From positions 1-6,881 of the forward strand of contig WFQY01000432.1 in NCBI GenBank assembly GCA_015486815.1: a DNA stretch of 6,881 nucleotides. Reading direction: 5' to 3'. A program made the position numbers and the translations under genes. This stretch comes from Phycisphaerae bacterium (GTDB lineage Bacteria > Planctomycetota > Phycisphaerae > JAAYCJ01). Numbering within the stretch: position 1 is the stretch's first letter; each line of letters starts with the position of its first letter. Below the pieces are notes generated by a model. It made no database searches. It saw only the letters and a program-made list of their open reading frames with translations, and was not told the DNA's origin. Shown in pieces: positions 1 to 5,834 of the stretch.

Positions 1-80
1 ATATAGAGTACCTTTTGCAAAACCCATCGTCAAGTAGGCAAACAAATATTATAAACTTTTGGACAAAATTACTAATTCGA

Positions 81-150
81 GTCTTTAGCTATTAGTCAGG
101 TAGCTGTTAGCTAAAAGCTAAAGACTAAAGGCTAAAAGCTATTAGCTTTA
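81..150. repeat. Degenerate 7-nt tandem repeat with internal inverted repeats
   Basis: From 101 to 149 the sequence splits into seven consecutive 7-mers: TAGCTGT, TAGCTAA, AAGCTAA, AGACTAA, AGGCTAA, AAGCTAT, TAGCTTT. Two more lie upstream (TTAGCTA at 85-91, TTAGTCA at 92-98), separated from the rest by GG. The consensus is about (T/A)AGCTAA. The array also folds: GTCTTTAGCT (81-90) pairs perfectly with AGCTAAAGAC (116-125), TAGCT (101-105) with AGCTA (109-113), and AAAGCT (135-140) with AGCTTT (144-149). It lies in the non-coding leader of the lipoprotein gene. Its function is unknown; it looks like an expandable intergenic repeat. Confidence 0.7.
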
Positions 151-153
151 ATT

Positions 154-170
154 AAGGTGCTTCGCATCTT
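154..170. other. Small hairpin upstream of the lipoprotein gene
   Basis: AAGGTGC (154-160) and GCATCTT (164-170) form a 7-bp stem with one G-T wobble and the loop TTC, immediately after the 7-nt repeat array. No T-run follows on either strand, so a rho-independent terminator is not well supported. It may be part of the repeat unit or the end of an upstream transcription unit outside the window. The rest of 171-253 shows no gene, promoter or RNA that I can support. Confidence 0.35.
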
Positions 171-263
171 CTCTTGCTACAAGCGTCTCTATTAAATTGC
201 ACAGCGGCGGAATATCGGGTAAGATTATCAAAAAAATCCGTCCGATTTATTACGGAATGAAAA

Positions 264-3167
264 ATGTATCATAAAAGAATTATCTCAAAATTTGCATTGT
301 GTCTTTTTGCGTTGATTCTTTGCTCGTGTCAGTCGCCAAGGTGGTGGCGGGCAAGATTGAAATTCGTAGTACCGGCACCAGCTAAATTTACCGCAGTATC
401 ACTCGATAGTCAGCTTTTCAGCGATGAATCGATAGACGAGATAAATTCTCAAATAATCAACCCCGTCGATAATAAAATACATCTGTATGCTGCTGGCGGT
501 GAAACAATATGTTTCAAATTGCTGATTAAGCCCGCTCAAGCCGGTGAAATCGATATAAAATTTGCTCCGCTTAATTCCGTAAGTGCGGATAAGACAAAAC
601 CCCCTCTCTCTGTCCGCTGGCGGATTTACAAAATCCTGTCGATACCTATCGGCAATTATGATGCCTTTTTTGCAAGATTAGCCGACAGCTCTATCCTTAA
701 ACCACGTACGTTTCCCGACCCGTTAATCGAAATTAAGCCCGCCGGCCGGGGCGAATTCAAAATTCAGGCGGAGGATACAAGCCCGATATTGATACTGGCT
801 GAGCTAACCGTTCCCAAAAAGCAGACATCAGCGGATTACAGCGGAGCTGTTACGATAAGTTCGTTCGGAAAGTATAGTTCGCGAGAGCTGATCTTGCACA
901 AGTTTAGCTTCGATCTGCCCGAGTCGGATATAACTATATTTGGTTTGCTCGATGCTGCTACACTTTGGCGGCATTACGGAATAGGGACGCTACGCGACCC
1001 GAATAAACTGATTCTGCCGCCCGACCTCTCGCAGGTAAATCAGCTTGCTGATATTATCGGTAGCATTACAAAAATAGCCGATGAGCACGGGCTGGAAATC
1101 TGGCTTAGTAATGTATATCCGCGGATAACTCACAACGAATTTGATTGGTCGGGCTATCAAGCGTTAGTACGAACGGTACTGGAAAATAGCACGAGGGACA
1201 GGAAATATTGGCTTATGCCTATCGATTTGGCATTTCCGTCAACGAGACATTTCGGGCAGCCCGATTCCATCGTATATCAAGGTATCATAGATAAGTTAGC
1301 TCGTGAGTTTAACAAAAAATTCATCAGCAAAGCAGCGATGGGAAAAGCATTAGCCTGCCTATATTGGCCTGAGACTTATCCGCAGGCACGAGATGAATAT
1401 GATAACTATGTTGCTGCTGCCAAGGATATTTTCAAAACGGAACAGCCTATTGCTATTATCGACCCGTTTACTTCCGTAAATTTCAAACCGTTCGGCTGGG
1501 ATAATTTTAAGCCATTCGATAAACTTGAAAAATATATCGCTGGCTATTGTCCGCTTGAGCTTTGGCTTGATACGGATTCGATAGTAAAATTTCACAAAGC
1601 AGGCAGATTTGTTTTCTGGCGACCTGATAGCAAGTGGGGGACGTTTCCCGGTGCAAAAATTTTCTATCCGCCTTATTTGATAAGGTCAGGGGGTTGGCTT
1701 TGCAAAAGATATGCGACCGACGGAATAGTTCTGGGAAAAATCAACGATTGGCCAAAGGATAAAGCAGGCATAGACACTTACAAGAGCTCAGCTAATGTGC
1801 TTGTCTATCCGTCCGATTGGTTCGATACAACGACAGTGGTTGGCTCGCTTAAACTCAAACTTTTGCACAGGTCGATTCAGGATGTGAGATATCTGCGAAA
1901 GCTCAAAGAAATTGGTGAAGGCGAATTAGCTGATTGGCTTAGCAGACATTTGATACGATACGCTTATACCGACGCATTCGACGGTTCGATTTGGAGTCTT
2001 CGCAATGACGGAATATGCAATAATCCGCGAGCTTGGCGGTTGGCGAAACTGATTGCCGGATATACAATCGAGAAACATTCTCTCGATAAGCAAAAAGTGA
2101 AGCGAAAAGTGCGAACAGAATCGGAAAATATTTCGGAGATGCTAAAGACGCTAACGACGCAATTCCGACAAGCTACCGAAGGCATAACGGTTGAACTCGA
2201 AGGGGTCAAATTGAAGAATGTATTGGATAGCTCGACTGGCAAGCAAAATACAAAGCTGACGTGTTATATGACAGCGAGGAACTTTTCCGATAAACGGATG
2301 AAAGGCAGCATCGAGTTTGGCGAAAAGCCAAAATCATATAAAGCGATACGCGATAAAGTATCGCTTGGCAATCTCAGTTGGGCTTGGCCAACCGAAGGCA
2401 GACTTGAGCTTATCACACCGGCATTTGGCTTTGGAGTATTTGGCGTAAACTATCTACCTATAATATTCAAATCCGATGGAGGAGTTAAACAATATTTGAA
2501 TTGCAGATATTGTGCGTTAGCTGCCAGCAGGCTTGACTTTCCGATACGAATAGATGGTGATTTTTCCGATTGGCCTGATATGCCTTTCGCTGGCGATTTT
2601 CGGAGGATTTGCTCGGACGGACTAAATGCGAGGAAAAATCCCGACAATGCCCGAGCTGCTGTCTGGAAGACGCAGGTAAAGATCGGATACGATAAACAGA
2701 ATCTTTATCTCGCATTTATCTGCGATCAGCCAGCTGACGCATTGAGGATGAAATACTCGAATACTATCTCGGTCAGCGATGGTTACCCTTGGGGAGAAGA
2801 CCTCGTTGGTATTTTTATTGATCCGGATAATACCGGTGCTCTCGATCCGATGAAGGTATATCATATTATTGTCAAAGCTAACGGTACGGTAATTGCAATG
2901 CGCGGGACAGACGAAGCTTATCGACAGGGCGCATCTAAACCGTGGGCAAATCAGATATCAGCTGCTGTTAGCGTATATAAAAATGCCTGGCAGGCAGAGG
3001 TGCGAATACCGTTTGATAATCTCTCCAAGACAGACAAATCCGATAAATGGTGGGGAATGGACTTTATTCGTGTTTCCGCTGCAATCGGCGAAATAAGCAG
3101 CTGGTCAGGCACAAGCGGACAATTCGGAAAACCGATATCACTCGGAAATGTGTTTATTGACAGATAA
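264..3167 (+). CDS. DUF4091 (GH123-like) lipoprotein with C-terminal CBM9-like domain
   Basis: This is probably a cell-envelope lipoprotein that binds and hydrolyses glycans. The N-terminus has a basic start (KR at 4-5), a hydrophobic run (10-20) and a lipobox L-C-S-C with the lipidated Cys at 22; Gln at +2 does not suggest inner-membrane retention. Residues 75-220 match the beta-rich N-terminal domain of DUF4091 proteins: GGETICFKL at 78-86, FPDPLIEI at 150-157, DYSGAVTI at 191-198, FSFDLP at 214-219. Residues 225-500 would be the barrel (FDWSGYQALV at 293-302). The typical DUF4091 C-terminal motif follows at 511-547 (NVLVYPSDWF, then a basic helix ending DVRYLRKL). Residues 757-967 resemble a CBM9-like domain: IDGDFSDWP at 763-771, NLYLAF at 813-818, FIDPDN at 851-856, AEVRIPF at 911-917. 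The ATG has only a weak upstream GGAA (254-257). The substrate cannot be read from the sequence. The barrel shows Pro-Glu (369-370) where the family usually has Asp-Glu, so activity is uncertain. Confidence 0.82.
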   Translation: MYHKRIISKFALCLFALILCSCQSPRWWRARLKFVVPAPAKFTAVSLDSQLFSDESIDEINSQIINPVDNKIHLYAAGGETICFKLLIKPAQAGEIDIKFAPLNSVSADKTKPPLSVRWRIYKILSIPIGNYDAFFARLADSSILKPRTFPDPLIEIKPAGRGEFKIQAEDTSPILILAELTVPKKQTSADYSGAVTISSFGKYSSRELILHKFSFDLPESDITIFGLLDAATLWRHYGIGTLRDPNKLILPPDLSQVNQLADIIGSITKIADEHGLEIWLSNVYPRITHNEFDWSGYQALVRTVLENSTRDRKYWLMPIDLAFPSTRHFGQPDSIVYQGIIDKLAREFNKKFISKAAMGKALACLYWPETYPQARDEYDNYVAAAKDIFKTEQPIAIIDPFTSVNFKPFGWDNFKPFDKLEKYIAGYCPLELWLDTDSIVKFHKAGRFVFWRPDSKWGTFPGAKIFYPPYLIRSGGWLCKRYATDGIVLGKINDWPKDKAGIDTYKSSANVLVYPSDWFDTTTVVGSLKLKLLHRSIQDVRYLRKLKEIGEGELADWLSRHLIRYAYTDAFDGSIWSLRNDGICNNPRAWRLAKLIAGYTIEKHSLDKQKVKRKVRTESENISEMLKTLTTQFRQATEGITVELEGVKLKNVLDSSTGKQNTKLTCYMTARNFSDKRMKGSIEFGEKPKSYKAIRDKVSLGNLSWAWPTEGRLELITPAFGFGVFGVNYLPIIFKSDGGVKQYLNCRYCALAASRLDFPIRIDGDFSDWPDMPFAGDFRRICSDGLNARKNPDNARAAVWKTQVKIGYDKQNLYLAFICDQPADALRMKYSNTISVSDGYPWGEDLVGIFIDPDNTGALDPMKVYHIIVKANGTVIAMRGTDEAYRQGASKPWANQISAAVSVYKNAWQAEVRIPFDNLSKTDKSDKWWGMDFIRVSAAIGEISSWSGTSGQFGKPISLGNVFIDR

Positions 3168-3207
3168 CATAGATTATAATAGATAAATGAGGGGTAGATG
3201 TCATAAA

Positions 3208-3324
3208 AGCAAATGGATTTGTCCCTGTCGGGGCGTTTCGATACGCCCCAATGGGACTACTCAACGCCCGAAAACGCCGGTCGCTGAGTAATTGTATCGA
3301 AGCGACATAGCAAATTCATCTGTT
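3208..3324. repeat. Imperfect inverted-repeat element of about 115 bp (MITE/REP-like)
   Basis: The element begins about 40 bp after the lipoprotein stop. Its outer arms are related in inverted orientation: ATGGATTTG (3213-3221) matches the reverse complement of CAAATTCAT (3311-3319) at 8 of 9 positions, and CGTTTCGATAC (3234-3244) matches that of GTATCGAAGCG (3294-3304) at 10 of 11. Nested inside are TACTCA (3258-3263) with TGAGTA (3285-3290), and a separate strong hairpin at 3221-3257. There is no coding capacity. This architecture suits a small non-autonomous mobile or REP-type intergenic repeat, but copy number elsewhere in the genome cannot be seen here. Confidence 0.5.
3221..3257 (+). 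terminator. Strong two-step hairpin, possible transcription terminator
   Basis: GTCCC (3221-3225) pairs with GGGAC (3253-3257), and inside it GGGGCGT (3230-3236) pairs with ACGCCCC (3243-3249) around a 6-nt TTCGAT loop. It lies about 55 bp after the lipoprotein stop, where a terminator is expected, but no T-run follows. It may instead only be the core of the surrounding inverted-repeat element. Confidence 0.35.
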
Positions 3325-3374
3325 AAAAAATCCCAAAAAACTCAAAACGCTTGAATATTGCATTTCTCGCCCAT

Positions 3375-3384
3375 ATTGCGCAAT
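3375..3384. repeat. Perfect 10-bp palindrome ATTGCGCAAT
   Basis: ATTGCGCAAT is exactly self-complementary and lies three bases before the larger 30-bp palindrome. The 7-mer ATATTGC occurs both at 3355-3361 and at 3373-3379, entering this palindrome, with starts 18 bp apart. It could be a protein-binding site; there is no direct evidence of function. Confidence 0.4.
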
Positions 3385-3387
3385 TCT

Positions 3388-3417
3388 CATTCTAACATTC
3401 TTAAGAATGTTAGAATG
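3388..3417. promoter_or_regulatory. Perfect 30-bp palindrome made of four hexamer half-sites
   Basis: CATTCTAACATTCTT (3388-3402) is followed directly, with no loop, by its exact reverse complement (3403-3417). Each arm is itself a direct repeat, so the hexamer CATTCT or its complement AGAATG occurs four times with starts 8 bp apart (3388, 3396, 3404, 3412). The regular spacing and zero-loop symmetry suit a site for a dimeric or tetrameric DNA-binding protein better than a terminator, which would need a loop. It sits about 220 bp before the pilin start. Regulation of the pilin is an inference. Confidence 0.45.
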
Positions 3418-3602
3418 TCAGACAAAGTCGATTCGCCCGATACTCAATTACAGACTGGTTTTTCCCGAATGCGAATACGATTGCTAAAAGCTGATACGCT
3501 AACGATAAATCCGGTTTTACGAGTATCCGAAATCGATAACCACTAAAACTCTACCTAAAAGTACGACATATACCCGTAAATTGGAAGTTACGAAAAGCAT
3601 CT

Positions 3603-3631
3603 TTGCAGCTCGCAAGGTTAAATTGTATATT
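3603..3631 (+). promoter_or_regulatory. Candidate promoter abutting the pilin start codon
   Basis: TTGCAG (3603-3608) and TATATT (3626-3631) are 17 bp apart. The -10 box matches the sigma-70 consensus at five of six positions, the -35 box at only three. Transcription would begin near 3637-3639, at the start codon itself, which would give a leaderless message. This is consistent with the absence of a Shine-Dalgarno site, but the -35 is weak and the call is tentative. Confidence 0.3.
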
Positions 3632-3636
3632 TAAGT

Positions 3637-3810
3637 ATGAAGCATAAATTTTTCCGACATATCGTCAGATTCATATATTCTCAGCACGCTAACGCTGCTA
3701 CCGAATATGCGGTTATGCTTAGTCTGATAATAATCGTTTCACTCGGAGCTATCGTTGCTCTTGGAAATAAGATTACCGCTATATTCACAGCAGTAAGCAA
3801 TATAGGCTGA
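3637..3810 (+). CDS. Flp/Fap-type (type IVb) pilin subunit, 57 aa
   Basis: This small prepilin-like protein would be cleaved by a TadV-type prepilin peptidase and assembled by a Tad system into thin adhesive pili. It has a short basic leader (KHKFFRHIVR, residues 2-11). The Flp signature follows at 20-28 (AATEYAVML), with the conserved Glu23-Tyr24 at the start of a hydrophobic helix (24-43). The C-terminal part is Flp-like: ALGNKITAIFTAVSNIG (41-57). By analogy with Flp1, cleavage after Ala18 puts Glu at mature position +5. Total length is normal for the family. The ATG is the only possible start: an in-frame stop lies at 3619-3621 and no other start codon precedes the signature. No Shine-Dalgarno site lies within 15 bases; the nearest AAGG is 19 bases upstream. 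No tad genes (rcpC, tadA, tadB, tadV) are in this window, so it is an orphan subunit here. Being short, it is easily missed by gene callers. Confidence 0.85.
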   Translation: MKHKFFRHIVRFIYSQHANAATEYAVMLSLIIIVSLGAIVALGNKITAIFTAVSNIG

Positions 3811-3900
3811 TTGTCTATAAATAAAAGTTATCCCTGTCCAATAAAATATCACCTTCCAATGCTGATATTAATTAATGCCTACCTATTTACAAGCCGATAG

Positions 3901-3917
3901 TTCATTTATGAAATGAA
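3901..3917. promoter_or_regulatory. 7-bp dyad, possible operator before the glycosyltransferase
   Basis: TTCATTT (3901-3907) and AAATGAA (3911-3917) are perfect inverted repeats around ATG, 84 bases before the glycosyltransferase start. The area is AT-rich, with a TTTACA (3886-3891) that could serve as a -35 box but no convincing -10 box at the right spacing. The dyad is clear; its role is a guess. Otherwise 3811-3960 shows no gene. Confidence 0.25.
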
Positions 3918-3965
3918 TATGCCTATTATTATCTTATAAACACATAACAATAATTTTTGGTTTAT

Positions 3966-3995
3966 TCGATGATTACATCGATTCGTAACAAGGAG
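3966..3995 (+). promoter_or_regulatory. Leader hairpin and strong ribosome binding site of the glycosyltransferase
   Basis: TCGATG (3966-3971) pairs with CATCGA (3976-3981) around an ATTA loop. Eight bases later AAGGAG (3990-3995) sits five bases before the ATG at 4001. This is the only good Shine-Dalgarno site in the window and it fixes the start. The hairpin ends too far upstream to cover the site directly. Confidence 0.55.
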
Positions 3996-4000
3996 CAACG

Positions 4001-5773
4001 ATGCAAACCGTAGTTCACGTAACGCACGAAGCTGTCGAGAAGATAGGAGGGATAGGAGCGGTTTTGGAGGGTCTGCTCACCAGCAACGCTTACAACCGTG
4101 AAATTGACAGAACGATTCTCGTATGCCCGTTATTTACCCGTGAAGGGACAGCGGAAACCAGACTCGGCAAAGACGGTGAAGTTTTGTATAGCTCTATCGA
4201 CGGACTTATCAAAAGTGAATGGGCTGGGCGATTTCGAAGAGTCGAAGAAGATTTCAATGTCGGCATCATATATGGACATCGGAGGTTCGTAAATACGGAA
4301 ACTGGATTAAGGGTTAATCCGGAAGTGATTCTTATTGATATTACACGAATCGACATCGCAAAAATCAATCAATTCAAAGCTCAACTTTGGGAACATTTCG
4401 GTATCGAATCTATCAAATACGAAAACAGTTGGGAATATGAGCAATATGTAAAACTTGCTCCGCCAGCGTTAGCTGCTATCGAAGCAATCGGTGCTGTTCC
4501 GAACGACGGTCAATGCATAATAGTAGCTCACGAATTTATGGGTATGCCCACCGCACTGGCATCAATATTGAGCGAGAACAAAAGCTATCGTTCCGTATTT
4601 TATGCCCACGAGGTTGCTACCATAAGAAAAATCGTCGAAGACCATCCCGGACATGATTCGATGTTTTATAACGTCTTGCGGTCTGCTCGGAGGGATAATT
4701 TATATCTCGATGATATTTTCGGACCACAAGACCACTATTTCAAACACGCGCTCATATCCGCAAGCAGATATTGCGATAACATAATGGCTGTCGGCGATTA
4801 TGTCGTCAAGGAATTGCGATTTCTCTCGCCCGAATTTGAGCATGCGGATATAGATTTGTGCTATAATGGAATACCAGCGGGTAAAATTTCATTACGTGAG
4901 AAGCTCACAAGCAAATCAAAACTTCAGCGATATTGTGAGGTACTTTTGGACTATCGTCCGGATTATATTTTCACTCACGTATCGAGGCTTGCGATAAGCA
5001 AGGGGTTATGGCGCGATTTGCTTGTGTTAAATCACATAGAGCATGCGTTGCGTAAACAGGACAAGACAGCGATTATGTTTATGCTCAGCACCGAGCTTCC
5101 ACGCCGACGCAGAGAAGACATCTTGCATATGGAGCGATGGTGGAAATGGCCTGTTGCGCATCGCGAGGGATTGCCGGATCTTTCCGGAGGGGAAGCTGCT
5201 CTTTACACGGGTGTCCAGGAGTTCAATGCCAAGGCAAGAAATTTGAAAGTTCTGTTTATCAATCAATTCGGGTTTGATTCTACTGCATGTGGCAGACGAA
5301 TGCCTGGCGATATGGAATTTCCGGACATCCGTAAAGGCAGCGATGTGGAGTTCGGACAGTCGGTATATGAGCCTTTCGGAATAGCAATGCTCGAGCCGTT
5401 GACCTATGGCGGAGTATGCGTATTAAGTAGCGTATGTGGCTGCGTCGGTTTCGTAAGAAACGTAGGCGGCGAAAATCTGCTTCCTAATGTGATTATTGCT
5501 GACTATACCGATATTGATGAACCTGCTCTTGATGTCGATGAGTTACTTCAGTTCAATATGGAACGAAGGGAGCAGATTGAACAGCGGATAGCGAGAAAGG
5601 TTGCAGAGCAGATTCTTCGAGTACTTCCTACCGATAATAGGCAGATAGAAGAATATATTGCGCGTGGTTATGAGCTTGCTTCGCAGATGAGTTGGGAAGT
5701 AGTTGCGGAAAATTATTTCCTGCCAGCTATCCATCGAGCCTGCAAAAAACAAAGATTACTACAACTTATTTAA
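4001..5773 (+). CDS. Glycogen-synthase-like glycosyltransferase (GT-B fold, GT5/GT4 type)
   Basis: This is a cytoplasmic, probably nucleotide-sugar-dependent, retaining glycosyltransferase. Near the N-terminus KIGGIGAVLEGL (14-25) resembles the K-x-G-G motif of bacterial and archaeal glycogen synthases, which binds the donor. The first Rossmann domain seems to run to about 290, with a HE pair (203-204) in YAHEVATIRK on the acceptor side. The second domain opens with HVSRLAISKGLWRDL (326-340), the usual phosphate-binding Arg and Lys-Gly (R329, K334, G335). It carries the E-x7-E motif EPFGIAMLE (457-465), followed by a Gly-Gly turn as in retaining GT-B enzymes. At 590 residues it is longer than a typical glycogen synthase (about 480), with extra sequence around 210-250 and 365-450. 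No signal peptide or membrane segment is visible. It could make glycogen or another glucan, or act in exopolysaccharide synthesis; donor and acceptor are not determined. The start is set by the AAGGAG five bases upstream. Confidence 0.8.
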   Translation: MQTVVHVTHEAVEKIGGIGAVLEGLLTSNAYNREIDRTILVCPLFTREGTAETRLGKDGEVLYSSIDGLIKSEWAGRFRRVEEDFNVGIIYGHRRFVNTETGLRVNPEVILIDITRIDIAKINQFKAQLWEHFGIESIKYENSWEYEQYVKLAPPALAAIEAIGAVPNDGQCIIVAHEFMGMPTALASILSENKSYRSVFYAHEVATIRKIVEDHPGHDSMFYNVLRSARRDNLYLDDIFGPQDHYFKHALISASRYCDNIMAVGDYVVKELRFLSPEFEHADIDLCYNGIPAGKISLREKLTSKSKLQRYCEVLLDYRPDYIFTHVSRLAISKGLWRDLLVLNHIEHALRKQDKTAIMFMLSTELPRRRREDILHMERWWKWPVAHREGLPDLSGGEAALYTGVQEFNAKARNLKVLFINQFGFDSTACGRRMPGDMEFPDIRKGSDVEFGQSVYEPFGIAMLEPLTYGGVCVLSSVCGCVGFVRNVGGENLLPNVIIADYTDIDEPALDVDELLQFNMERREQIEQRIARKVAEQILRVLPTDNRQIEEYIARGYELASQMSWEVVAENYFLPAIHRACKKQRLLQLI

Positions 5774-5777
5774 TATT

Positions 5778-5816
5778 TCCGCCACAGGCGGATCTTCGTC
5801 TCCGCCGAAGGGCGGA
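5778..5816. terminator. Two tandem hairpins with identical stems between convergent genes
   Basis: TCCGCC (5778-5783) pairs with GGCGGA (5787-5792) around ACA, and a second TCCGCC (5801-5806) pairs with GGCGGA (5811-5816) around GAAG. Because the stems are identical, the outer pair can also combine into one larger fold, and CTTCG (5794-5798) can pair with CGAAG (5806-5810). The position in the 61-bp gap between the converging glycosyltransferase and aroB suits a bidirectional terminator. Neither side has a T-run, so it may equally be a dispersed GC-rich repeat. Confidence 0.5.
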
Positions 5817-5834
5817 TAACTCCGACAACATTCA

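Noticed and set aside
160..255. Short minus-strand frame whose translation ends AREDAKHLN
   Set aside because: It spans only about 33 codons after two stop codons, lacks an ATG and a ribosome binding site, and ends next to the heptamer repeat. I could not support a gene or a gene remnant.
2485..2864. Overlapping minus-strand frames inside the lipoprotein gene
   Set aside because: They lie opposite a region whose plus-strand translation is a clear CBM9-like domain, and none has a recognisable product; they are antisense shadows.
3358..3546. Open frame of 62 codons (or 43 from the ATG at 3415) upstream of the pilin
   Set aside because: It runs straight through the 30-bp palindrome, has no ribosome binding site, and its translation shows no recognisable domain, membrane segment or coding-like pattern. 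Most likely a chance frame.
3827..3835. TTATCCCTG as a possible DnaA box
   Set aside because: It is a single, partial match to TTATCCACA with no second box and no dnaA or dnaN gene nearby; no origin can be claimed.
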